Shown here: piece by piece, positions 31,525 through 39,635 of the stretch
How positions within the stretch are numbered: the stretch's first letter is position 1
How the letters are laid out: every line of letters starts with the position of its first letter
NCBI GenBank assembly: GCA_002392765.1
Contig: DGHT01000044.1
Location: 1-41,032 of the forward strand
Length of the DNA stretch: 41,032 nt
Source: Verrucomicrobia bacterium UBA3841
GTDB lineage: Bacteria; Verrucomicrobiota; Kiritimatiellia; RFP12; UBA1067
Direction: 5' to 3'
Made by a program: the position numbers and the translations under genes
Notes under the pieces: model-generated
The model's database searches: none
Told to the model about the DNA's origin: nothing
Seen by the model: the letters and a program-made list of their open reading frames with translations, nothing else

Positions 31525-33420
31525 TTATGGTTTGACTTCCCCATCGCCAAACCTCTTGCACAAACAATAGTCGGCAGGTGGGACGATTCGCAGATATCCG
31601 CTTCTCGGCACTGCAACCCTCTGAACGCCGCGACAAAGCGTCACCGTACCGGCAGCCTTTCCGGCGGCATCGAACACTTCTGCCGTAGCAGTCCCATCCG
31701 CAAAGTCCAACACAGCCGAATCGCCGCTGACGCCGTTGAGGACATAGACAGGTCTATCCAACTTGCCGCACGGAACTACCGTGCCGGAAGTATAGACGCC
31801 TACAATTCTCTCGTTCGCGCCCTCCGCCTCAAGAAGCGGATACTGCGCCTCCGGGTGGTATGCGCGGAAACGTCCCTTCTGCAGCGTGCCCCTGTGCTTT
31901 TGCGAAAACGCGAGCCAATGGTTTATCACCTCCCGGTGCGATTCAGGCAGATCCCTGAGCATCATCGAATACTGGATGACGCCAAACATGGATGACAGTA
32001 TCGGCAATGCCGCTCCTTCCGGCGTGTCAGACGGATGCCATTCGAGCATATCCGCGTGAACCGCCGCGCCACCCGAAGTCAGCCGTAGATTCGCAATCCT
32101 CTGGCGGTTGAGCTGCATGTCGCCCGGGCAATCCGTAGCCCTCATCATGTTTCCGAACTGACGTATCGCAGGGCCAATGTACTTCTGCCTGAACTCGATG
32201 AGAACATCAGGATTCTCCGCCGACAGCGCGGCGTAAACGTCCATCATCAGACGATTCACCGCATCCGGCAGGGAGCGAATGTCGCGCCCAGCGTAGTCCT
32301 CCGCGACGGCAGGATCTTTCCCGTTGAACCTGAAACTGTCGATGAAATCAAGCTTGAACCCGTCAAGCCCCCACTCCTTCATTGCGGCGATATACGTATC
32401 GACAAGGAATTTGCGTACTTCTGGGAAGCGCGGATCGAGTACCCATGCACCATGATGCCTGTCTTCGAAAAGATACTTCCCTTTGAAGCGTTCCCAATTC
32501 TCGCTCTTCCTGCCGACGAACGGCACGGAATACCAGACCATATACTTCATCCCGAGTTCGTGGACACGCCTCACGTGCGCGGCCATGTCGGGAAACCTTC
32601 TCGGCGAAACTTTCCAGTCGCCGCAGAACGCATAGCCCCTGTTCGTGTCGTCCGTCTGCCATCCGTCGTCGAGGATGATTGTCTTCATGCCCATCTTCGC
32701 GGCAATGGCGCATTCGTCTTCTATGTCCTTCGCGAAAACATCCTGATGGAACGAATACCACGACGAATAGAGCGGATCAAACGCCGCGTCCGGCGTACGG
32801 CATGGTTTCAGGTTCGCCGTCCTCGCAATCCATGCGGCGGCGTTCTGCACAGCGTCGCTCCAGAAAGCATCGCGCCCGTCAAGGCGGATGCGCACTTCGT
32901 ATTCACTGAGAGGTGCCTCCGGCGCGGTGAAGAAGCGAAAACCACCGACGACCACGCAGTTCTCTTCCCTGAGCGCCATGCGCCATTCCACCTTGCGCAA
33001 CGCTTCGGAACATGCCATTGTCAACCGGTTGCGGTTGTTGCCGTCGTGCAGACAGGCAAGCGGCTGTCCGTGCGCAATGTCGCTCGACTCCCAACCCCTC
33101 CAGTCAGGCTTCAGCCGTCCACCGTCCGTGGCGAAATCCGTCCACACGTGGTTCATGCGAACCTGCGGCAGCGAAAACGACACCTCAAACATGGGAGGCG
33201 GCGTGTCCTCGTTCGCCTCAAGACGTATCGCAATCTCGTCCACGCAGTCCTCCGCCGCGTCCTTCACGTCGAACTTCCAGCCGTCGGCATCATTGCAGAC
33301 AATCCTCACGTCGCCCGCGCAGGTGCCGTGCACGACAGTCTCAAACGGCGCGGCAACGGCGCAATTCGACAACATGGCGACAAGTGCCACGCTTCTACAC
33401 ATCGACAGTTTCATGCTCAT
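31525..33420 (-). CDS. Secreted GH36-type alpha-galactosidase
   Basis: 631 aa with signal peptide (MSMKLSMCRSVALVAMLSNC). N-terminal beta domain, then the clan-D barrel: TIILDDGWQTDD, DPRFPEVRKFL, GFKLDFID with nucleophile Asp358, and MMRATDCPGD with acid/base Asp430 (or Asp434), then SGGAAVHADMLEWH. GH36/GH27-type enzymes remove alpha-galactose (some alpha-N-acetylgalactosamine). The start overlaps the upstream metallophosphoesterase stop (ATGA) behind AAGGAG. It probably acts on glycan side chains together with GH20 and GH43 in operon B. Confidence 0.87.
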   Translation of the reverse strand: MSMKLSMCRSVALVAMLSNCAVAAPFETVVHGTCAGDVRIVCNDADGWKFDVKDAAEDCVDEIAIRLEANEDTPPPMFEVSFSLPQVRMNHVWTDFATDGGRLKPDWRGWESSDIAHGQPLACLHDGNNRNRLTMACSEALRKVEWRMALREENCVVVGGFRFFTAPEAPLSEYEVRIRLDGRDAFWSDAVQNAAAWIARTANLKPCRTPDAAFDPLYSSWYSFHQDVFAKDIEDECAIAAKMGMKTIILDDGWQTDDTNRGYAFCGDWKVSPRRFPDMAAHVRRVHELGMKYMVWYSVPFVGRKSENWERFKGKYLFEDRHHGAWVLDPRFPEVRKFLVDTYIAAMKEWGLDGFKLDFIDSFRFNGKDPAVAEDYAGRDIRSLPDAVNRLMMDVYAALSAENPDVLIEFRQKYIGPAIRQFGNMMRATDCPGDMQLNRQRIANLRLTSGGAAVHADMLEWHPSDTPEGAALPILSSMFGVIQYSMMLRDLPESHREVINHWLAFSQKHRGTLQKGRFRAYHPEAQYPLLEAEGANERIVGVYTSGTVVPCGKLDRPVYVLNGVSGDSAVLDFADGTATAEVFDAAGKAAGTVTLCRGVQRVAVPRSGYLRIVPPADYCLCKRFGDGEVKP

Positions 33421-34703
33421 TCAAACTCCTTGTCAAACACAATCCGCCCGTTTTCGCAGTCGTGGACTTTCACAACGAGCCGTCCGTCCGCGACACGCCC
33501 TTCTATGACATCCCGCTGGCCTCCGACAATATGCGTCCATGGGCGTTCCGCCGAGGGCGCGTCGTAGCGGTAGCGGTGCTGGTGGCCCGTGCAAACAAGC
33601 TGCACTCCCGCTTTCGCGAATAACGGCCCCCACATGTTTGCGCACGTTCTCTGCCATGCAGCCCACGGATGCTTGTAGCGCGGATCGTCGTCGTCCGGCA
33701 AGACGTCGCCCGGATTTTCGTTCGTCCTCGGATCGAAAAGCGGTATGTGGCAGAACGCCACCTTGAACTTCGCCGTCTTCACAGCCGGCTTTTCGATTTC
33801 CTCCGCCAGCCACCGCGTCTGGAGTTCGCGGTACTTCGTCATGCGGAAGATACCGCCCATCCTCGGATTCGTATCCTGCTTGTCCTCCCCTGTGTCAAGG
33901 CCGATGAGCGCAATGTCGCCTATCCTCTGCACGAAGTTCCGTCCCAGCGTGGAATATTCCCGTTTGCGCTCAATAGGACAGCGGAACGGCACGAGATCAT
34001 TGAGATGCAGCGCGAAGCGTCCGCGATAATCGTGGTTGCCGTTCAGGAACAAGATCGGCGTCTCGGCTGCGTATGCCGGATAGTTGGGATGTGGCTTCAG
34101 GAACGTGCCTACCGCATCGTCCGCCGTCCTGTAGAAGTTCCGCGCATCGCCGTTCCATACTACGACGGACGGCTTGCACGCCGCTATTCCGCCGAAAACT
34201 GTGTCTACTACTTCCGGCACGGAATGCGTATCTTGCATGACGCAAAACGAACCATCTCTCTCCGCGCCCAACGTCATGAGCGAATAAATGCGCTCGTCCG
34301 TCTCCGCGCCGCGATTCCACGGCTTGTAGCCATTCTCGAGCTCTATCCTGTCCGCCCCGATGCGATACCAGTAGCGCGTCGCCGGGCGAAGTCCAGCGAT
34401 GCGAACGACTGCGAACTTGTCGCATACTCGCATCACCGGTCCTTCGCCTGAATAGACGCGCACAGCGCCTTTCATGTCCGGTGACTTTGCGATATCCACC
34501 CATCCGCTCGCCTCTCCGTTCAAGGCGAACACCACATCCATCGTCCGCTCCGCCGGATTCATCAGCACCGGCGCTGAACCGATGAGCGGAAGGGACGCGC
34601 CTGTCGCATCCGACGCCGTGACGAAACGCGGCATGCCCGCAGCCGCAAACGCCGCCGCGCCGCCGATCAGAAATTCTCGCCTCGTAATGCCGCTCGTTTT
34701 CAT
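33417..34703 (-). CDS. Tat-exported purple-acid-phosphatase-like metallophosphoesterase
   Basis: 428 aa. Tat signal ITRREFLIGGAAAFAAAG. A short Fn3-like N-terminal domain (~45-125, ending RPATRYWYRIG) precedes the phosphoesterase domain, as in purple acid phosphatases. Motifs: MQDTHS (D-x-H), VWNGDARN, FLNGNHDYRG, CHIPLFD and CTGHQHRYRYD. It is distinct from the second metallophosphoesterase downstream. No Shine-Dalgarno is visible; its ATG overlaps the GH20 stop (ATGA), so translation is probably coupled. It likely removes phosphate from an extracellular or periplasmic substrate. Confidence 0.83.
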   Translation of the reverse strand: MKTSGITRREFLIGGAAAFAAAGMPRFVTASDATGASLPLIGSAPVLMNPAERTMDVVFALNGEASGWVDIAKSPDMKGAVRVYSGEGPVMRVCDKFAVVRIAGLRPATRYWYRIGADRIELENGYKPWNRGAETDERIYSLMTLGAERDGSFCVMQDTHSVPEVVDTVFGGIAACKPSVVVWNGDARNFYRTADDAVGTFLKPHPNYPAYAAETPILFLNGNHDYRGRFALHLNDLVPFRCPIERKREYSTLGRNFVQRIGDIALIGLDTGEDKQDTNPRMGGIFRMTKYRELQTRWLAEEIEKPAVKTAKFKVAFCHIPLFDPRTNENPGDVLPDDDDPRYKHPWAAWQRTCANMWGPLFAKAGVQLVCTGHQHRYRYDAPSAERPWTHIVGGQRDVIEGRVADGRLVVKVHDCENGRIVFDKEFE

Positions 34704-36214
34704 TTCAATGGCGCACAGTTGATGTGATTTGCAATCATTCGGCGGCGATGTTCCGCTGCCCTTGCAGAGAACTCCGCGAAGTCTCGCCTTGCGGGGTCAG
34801 GGTACGTCCACAGCACCTCGGCGAGCGCGAACGAGCGCGGCCACATCTTCCATTCGAGTTCGCTTACGCTCCATGTGTATTCAGTCCAGTTGTTTCCTTG
34901 CCCTCCGAGAATGTGTTGACGCAGGTTTTCCGGGATTCCGGCACACGGGTCGAACGAGTAGCATTTTGACAGCGGCATCGTGTGCCCGATGTAGAAGCAT
35001 GGATCCTCGCGCAACCCCTGTCCGTGGTCAAGATAGCAAAGGGAGGACGGACACATTACAAGGTCGTGCCCCCGCTTCGCGTACTCGGCCGGTGCAAACT
35101 GCTTGAGACCGGCATCGTCCTTGACAGCATGGGAACTCATTCCGATTGCAGCCGCTGGGACTTTGCCGGCGATATAACCGTCCCAACCGATCGTTCTCTT
35201 GCCGCGCGAAGCGAGAAACCCGTAGCAATGGCTCGTGATCCACGCCTGGAGTCCGTCTTCGCCGCCAAGCCGTTCCTTCTTTATCCTCGACTGGCACTTC
35301 GGGCATTCCTTCCATCGGTCGCGCCTGACTTCGTCACCTCCAATGTGCACCACGTCACCGGGAAAGACGCGACAAACATAATCAAGTACGCCATCGACGA
35401 ATTTGATTGCATCATCATTGCCTGCGCACAGGACATCTCTCTCGACTCCCCACACAAGCCTGGGATCTCGCCTTGCGAGATTCTCCGGGAAGCATGCATA
35501 TTCCGGATAGGCCGCAAGAGCGGCGTAGAGGTGTCCTGGCAAATCTATTTCCGGCACGACCTGTATGTGTCTGGCGGCGGCATACGCGATTATCTCCTTC
35601 AAGTCCTCCTCCGTGTAGAAGTACGGTCCGTATTTCTCGCCGTTGAGTTTGCCGGCGTCCTCCTGGCCTCCCTTTGTCGCCTTTTCGTTGCGCTTGACGC
35701 TCTGGCTGCGCACAGCACCGTATTTGATGAGCTCGGGATAGCCAGGCACGTCAATACGCCAGCCTTGATCATCGGTAAGGTGCCAGTGGAACCGGTTGAA
35801 CTTATATTTCGCCATTTGTCCAAGAAGCCGCTTGACGGCCTCCTTGCCGAAAAAGTGGCGGCTCTCGTCAAGGAGTATCCCGCGCCAGCGGAATCGCGGG
35901 GCATCCTTGATTGAAAGACACGGGATTAATCCGTTTTTCGCTCCAGCCTTTATCTGGTCAAGAGTAACGCGTCCGTAGAACTCCCCTGCCTTGCCGGAAG
36001 CTCGAATTATCACGCAATCCTCGCCGACGACAAGTTCATAACCCTCTTCGGGAAGCGAGGAATTGCGTTCGTACCTCACCAATGCGTTTTTCGGACATGT
36101 CCCGCCCGTCAACGACATTTCCTGCGGAACTGGAATCAATGCCGTGGTGTCCGCATAAACGCATACCGCTGCGAGTGCAATCGCGGCGGAAATCGATACA
36201 AGCCTTACGTTCAT
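34700..36214 (-). CDS. Secreted GH20 beta-N-acetylhexosaminidase
   Basis: 504 aa with signal peptide (MNVRLVSISAAIALAAVCVY). N-terminal GH20b-type domain (~25-105), then the barrel: RGILLDESRHFF, NRFHWHLTDDQGWRI, VPEIDLPGH, and HIGGDEV with the Asp294-Glu295 pair of substrate-assisted catalysis. It releases terminal GlcNAc or GalNAc. The start at 36214 shares one base with the upstream stop (TGATG); the 13-codon extension runs into the upstream gene. Its presence implies an aminosugar-containing glycan as target of operon B. Confidence 0.9.
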   Translation of the reverse strand: MNVRLVSISAAIALAAVCVYADTTALIPVPQEMSLTGGTCPKNALVRYERNSSLPEEGYELVVGEDCVIIRASGKAGEFYGRVTLDQIKAGAKNGLIPCLSIKDAPRFRWRGILLDESRHFFGKEAVKRLLGQMAKYKFNRFHWHLTDDQGWRIDVPGYPELIKYGAVRSQSVKRNEKATKGGQEDAGKLNGEKYGPYFYTEEDLKEIIAYAAARHIQVVPEIDLPGHLYAALAAYPEYACFPENLARRDPRLVWGVERDVLCAGNDDAIKFVDGVLDYVCRVFPGDVVHIGGDEVRRDRWKECPKCQSRIKKERLGGEDGLQAWITSHCYGFLASRGKRTIGWDGYIAGKVPAAAIGMSSHAVKDDAGLKQFAPAEYAKRGHDLVMCPSSLCYLDHGQGLREDPCFYIGHTMPLSKCYSFDPCAGIPENLRQHILGGQGNNWTEYTWSVSELEWKMWPRSFALAEVLWTYPDPARRDFAEFSARAAEHRRRMIANHINCAPLK

Positions 36215-37923
36215 CAATGGAAACTGATTATCATTCCCATGCATCTTTTGCACAGTATGGACTTGTTGTCGGCTGAAAGCTTGAGCCGGACAGACGCTGC
36301 CGAATGCATGCCATCGACAAGGCGAATCTTCGCGAGATCGGCTGCCGTGAACACGTCGTTTCCCGTCGTCGTCAGGATTGCGTGGCCGTTTTCCTCTGGC
36401 TTGGAATTGACCAGACAGATGAACTTGTCGAGATCCACCTTGCTCTTGTCGGTTACGCTGAGCGTAGTGTCGGAAGAGACTTTCGTGTCGCCTGTGTAGG
36501 CGAGTGACGCCGTGGATTGGAGAGCGAGCGTTCCGCCGCCCATGAATGTCATGCCGCCGTCCGTTCCTGCGTCAACGCCAGTTTCAAGCGTCTTGTGCAA
36601 TTTTGCCGTGTAGCCGTTTGTGTCAATGGTGCCGCCCTTCGCTCCGACCTTCACATGCAGGCGCGCGGAGTTTTCGATAAGATTCGCATTATTCGCACCT
36701 TCGCGCAGCGTCCCACCGTTAAAGAACACTGTCGCATACGAGTTGGTGGATGCGCTGTACATCTTGGGCGACTGTAGAACGCCGCCGAGCAGATTCAGGG
36801 TCGGCGTCATCTCCGCATCGCTCTCGATGTAGACTGCCTGGGTTCCATTGTATGTTGTTTTGTTGGAAAGCATGCACTCGTTCGTGCAGATGACAGTCCC
36901 GCCGTAGATATCCACGACACCCTGCGACTGCTTGCCGATATGCATCGCTTTGCAACCGATTTCGCCGTTGTTGACGACAAGGTGCGCCGTACCGGTCGCG
37001 CAGTTCAACCCAGTGTCACCCACATAAAGCGTTGCAGCTGTCGTCACCTTGCCCCCGTCCATGATGAATTTGCCGGAAGTCCTCGTTCTGTTGCCTTGCG
37101 CAACCACGATGTTGCCCGACACCGCGAGCGTCCCGCCATTCTGGTAGAACTCCGCATAGTTGTCCCGGTCGTTCGTAGTGTCTGCTGCGCCCACGATAAA
37201 CTGTTTGCATGTCACCGTGCCGTTCAGATTCGTGAACGCACCAACAACGGAGGAGTTGGCTGTCTTGTCATTCGCATCGTACCTGGCGACTTGAATATTG
37301 CTGTTCGGAGCATCGATTTCGCCTCCGTCCACTGTGATATATCCGCGCTTGATGCGGATGCCGTCGTGGAAGTTCGCGGTCGTCGGCACAATGACTTTTG
37401 CACCGCTGGCGATTTCAAGCCCGCCTTTGTGCGCAGCAGTCCAGCCGAGCACGAGGTTCGTGTAGGAATGCGTGTATGTCATGTCCTCGATGCGAAGTGT
37501 AGAGTCCGTCCCGTCGCCGATTCCCATCACGACGCTTGTATTATACGCGGACCTTGTGAACGTATACGAAGGGTTGCTTCCAGTTCCCTGCCATGTTAGT
37601 TTCGCACCGTCGGTATTGACATAGAGCTGCCAAGTGTTGGTGTAAGCCTTGTCGAATTCGACGATGTAGTCATCGTTCTTGAAGCGGTCATCGAACACCG
37701 ATGTGGAGCCGCTCTTTGCCATAAAGCGGACGGCATCGCTGGCAGGAATTGCCGTGGGGACACTGCCCGTCGTGGCATTGTCTTTTCTCCAATTGTTGAC
37801 ATTTCCGAACAATCGATCTTCGGCCCCCGTCCACCAGTAGTTGGCGGCCATCGACGTGCCGGCGAATGTGGCCGCGAAGATGACCGCAATGATGTGGCGC
37901 GATTTTTCATGAAGCATGTTCAT
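36214..37923 (-). CDS. Secreted PATR-like beta-strand repeat surface protein
   Basis: 569 aa with signal peptide (HIIAVIFAATFAGTSMA). The start NYWWTGAEDRLFGNVNNWRK is typical of Verrucomicrobia/Planctomycetes surface proteins. It is followed by Gly/Thr-rich beta-helical repeats such as GGTLAVSGNIVVAQG, GGKVTTAATLYVGD and GGGTLALQSTASLAYTGDTKV, the passenger-associated (PATR) form. There is no C-terminal autotransporter barrel or clear sorting signal. It may be a glycan-binding or adhesive scaffold for operon B. Start: AAAGGACC precedes the ATG; 23 nt separate it from the GH43 gene. Confidence 0.7.
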   Translation of the reverse strand: MNMLHEKSRHIIAVIFAATFAGTSMAANYWWTGAEDRLFGNVNNWRKDNATTGSVPTAIPASDAVRFMAKSGSTSVFDDRFKNDDYIVEFDKAYTNTWQLYVNTDGAKLTWQGTGSNPSYTFTRSAYNTSVVMGIGDGTDSTLRIEDMTYTHSYTNLVLGWTAAHKGGLEIASGAKVIVPTTANFHDGIRIKRGYITVDGGEIDAPNSNIQVARYDANDKTANSSVVGAFTNLNGTVTCKQFIVGAADTTNDRDNYAEFYQNGGTLAVSGNIVVAQGNRTRTSGKFIMDGGKVTTAATLYVGDTGLNCATGTAHLVVNNGEIGCKAMHIGKQSQGVVDIYGGTVICTNECMLSNKTTYNGTQAVYIESDAEMTPTLNLLGGVLQSPKMYSASTNSYATVFFNGGTLREGANNANLIENSARLHVKVGAKGGTIDTNGYTAKLHKTLETGVDAGTDGGMTFMGGGTLALQSTASLAYTGDTKVSSDTTLSVTDKSKVDLDKFICLVNSKPEENGHAILTTTGNDVFTAADLAKIRLVDGMHSAASVRLKLSADNKSILCKRCMGMIISFH

Positions 37924-37946
37924 TTTTTGGTCCTTTCTTTGTGAGT

Positions 37947-39488
37947 TTACTCGGCTTCAAATTCGGTTTCTTTCCGCACGCGGTAGCGGAACGAGCGGAA
38001 CGAGGCATTCCCGCGTCCGGCGGCGATGAGACCGATCTGGAGCGAGAGGAAGTCCTTGCAGCGTCCGCCGCCCGGATACATCGCGGATACGTCCACATTG
38101 TCCATCAGCTTGATTATCTTGCCATTCTTGCCAGAGGCGTAGAGCGAGAGGCTGTTGGATTCGTTCACGATGCGCAAACAGACGCTTTTGCCAAGCGGAT
38201 TTGGCTCGCTCCGGACAAAACCGTCCGGATAGCAGACGAAGAAGTCTCGCCCGTCCGTCGTAGCGCCGACAAGATTCTTGCGGTCGTAGAAAAGCACCAG
38301 CCCCGCCTGAGTCCCCGCGCCCGGCTCCGCCACGACCGCCGCCGCGTAGCTCTTTGCGGATGGCTTGAAGAGGAGAACCGTGCCAGAGAACGCATCGCCG
38401 CCAGTGGCGGAAATGCGAAGCGCACCTCCGCCAACCGACGCCTTGCCGCAGCTTCTTTCGTCGAACGTCAGCCAATGTAGCGACAGCGTGTCGCCTTTGA
38501 AATCGTCATCGTAATTGCCGCCGACAACGGCCGTTCCGTCTGGCGGCAAAGGTTCACGTCCGCTCCTGTCGAGAACAGGCCACCCGTCGTCCGTCCATGC
38601 GATGGGCGCAAGAAGGATGGAGCGTCCGAGTGTGCGAAATCCGTTGCGGTAGCCATGGTAGACCGCCCACCATCCGCCCTGCGCATCGTCGAAAAGCGTA
38701 GCGTGTCCCGTGCAGTGCCATTCTTCCTTTTCCGACCACGTGTGTATGAGCGGATTGTAGGGCGAATTCTCCCACGGACCGAGTGGTGTCTTGGAACGTG
38801 CGACGCAGGCGTGGTGCGCCGACCAAGGGCCGCCCGTGCCGCCCTGCGCCGAGACGAGATACCACCATCCGCCGCGCTTGAACAGTTTGGGGCTTTCCAT
38901 GGACGTGTTCTTTGTGCCGGGGCGCCAGCACTCTGGATATTTCCAGCCTTGGTAATGACCGCCTTTTACCGGCTCTACGGTCGTTGCGCCATCGGGCGAA
39001 AGCCGCGCCGCCTTGCCATGGTGCAGCCAAAGAATCGGCGTCCCGTCGTCATCCACGGCAATGCCCGGATCGATGCCCACGTTCTCTGCGATGACTGCTG
39101 GCTCGCTCCACGGCCCTGTCATGGACGGGGCGGTCACCCTGTAAATCGACCAGCCCTTGCCGTTGCGGATGTTGTCGTTCTGAGGAAAGTAGATTGAATA
39201 CCCGTCGCCGATCTTCGCAATCTCCGGTGCCCATATCGCGCCAGGCATGTTCTTCGCCGCAGAAGCGACAGGATTCCAGTTGATCAAGTCACGCGAATGC
39301 CATATAATGAGGCCGGGGCGCGAATACAAACTCGAGTACGTCAAGTAGAAATCCCTACCGTCGCGTATTATCGACGGATCGGGATATTCACCGGGGAAAA
39401 TGGGCTTCGGCCAACTTTCTGCCTGCGACGCCAACGGCAATGCAGCAAACGAAGCCGCCACGCCTATCATCATGAGCAGTCTTTTCAT
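37947..39488 (-). CDS. Secreted GH43 family glycosidase
   Basis: 513 aa with signal peptide (MKRLLMMIGVAASFAALPLA). Five-bladed propeller of GH43: base Asp37 (GEYPDPSII), pKa-modulating Asp140 (VGIDPGIA) and acid Glu198 (SMESPKLF), with IWAPEIAK. A C-terminal concanavalin-like domain (~330-510) follows, as in beta-xylosidase/arabinofuranosidase types. It removes arabinose, xylose or galactose. I chose 39488 because it starts the signal peptide and has AAGGA at a good distance; 39506 and 39536 are alternatives. First gene of operon B. Confidence 0.87.
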   Translation of the reverse strand: MKRLLMMIGVAASFAALPLASQAESWPKPIFPGEYPDPSIIRDGRDFYLTYSSLYSRPGLIIWHSRDLINWNPVASAAKNMPGAIWAPEIAKIGDGYSIYFPQNDNIRNGKGWSIYRVTAPSMTGPWSEPAVIAENVGIDPGIAVDDDGTPILWLHHGKAARLSPDGATTVEPVKGGHYQGWKYPECWRPGTKNTSMESPKLFKRGGWWYLVSAQGGTGGPWSAHHACVARSKTPLGPWENSPYNPLIHTWSEKEEWHCTGHATLFDDAQGGWWAVYHGYRNGFRTLGRSILLAPIAWTDDGWPVLDRSGREPLPPDGTAVVGGNYDDDFKGDTLSLHWLTFDERSCGKASVGGGALRISATGGDAFSGTVLLFKPSAKSYAAAVVAEPGAGTQAGLVLFYDRKNLVGATTDGRDFFVCYPDGFVRSEPNPLGKSVCLRIVNESNSLSLYASGKNGKIIKLMDNVDVSAMYPGGGRCKDFLSLQIGLIAAGRGNASFRSFRYRVRKETEFEAE

Positions 39489-39541
39489 TTTGTCTGTTCC
39501 TTTCATTTCTCCTTTCCTTTTTTTGCCGCGCAGCACCCTTA

Positions 39542-39547
39542 ATTATA
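39542..39547 (-). promoter_or_regulatory. -10 box of operon B
   Basis: TATAAT within TGGTATAAT on the minus strand. Predicted transcript start near 39535, leaving a leader with AAAGGAAAGGAG before the GH43 start region. It is divergent from the sensor-kinase promoter 75 bp away. Confidence 0.55.
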
Positions 39548-39599
39548 CCACTTTCCAGTCCCACGCAACACCCCATAGAATTGGGGGTATGTCGAGGCC

Positions 39600-39629
39600 T
39601 TGACCTTCCTTCGCACGCTGTGGTATAAT
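39600..39629 (+). promoter_or_regulatory. Consensus promoter of sensor-kinase gene (leaderless)
   Basis: TTGACC (39600-39605), an 18-nt spacer and TATAAT (39624-39629), then exactly six bases to the ATG at 39636. The transcript is predicted to begin at the start codon. Confidence 0.65.
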
Positions 39630-39635
39630 TTCCAT

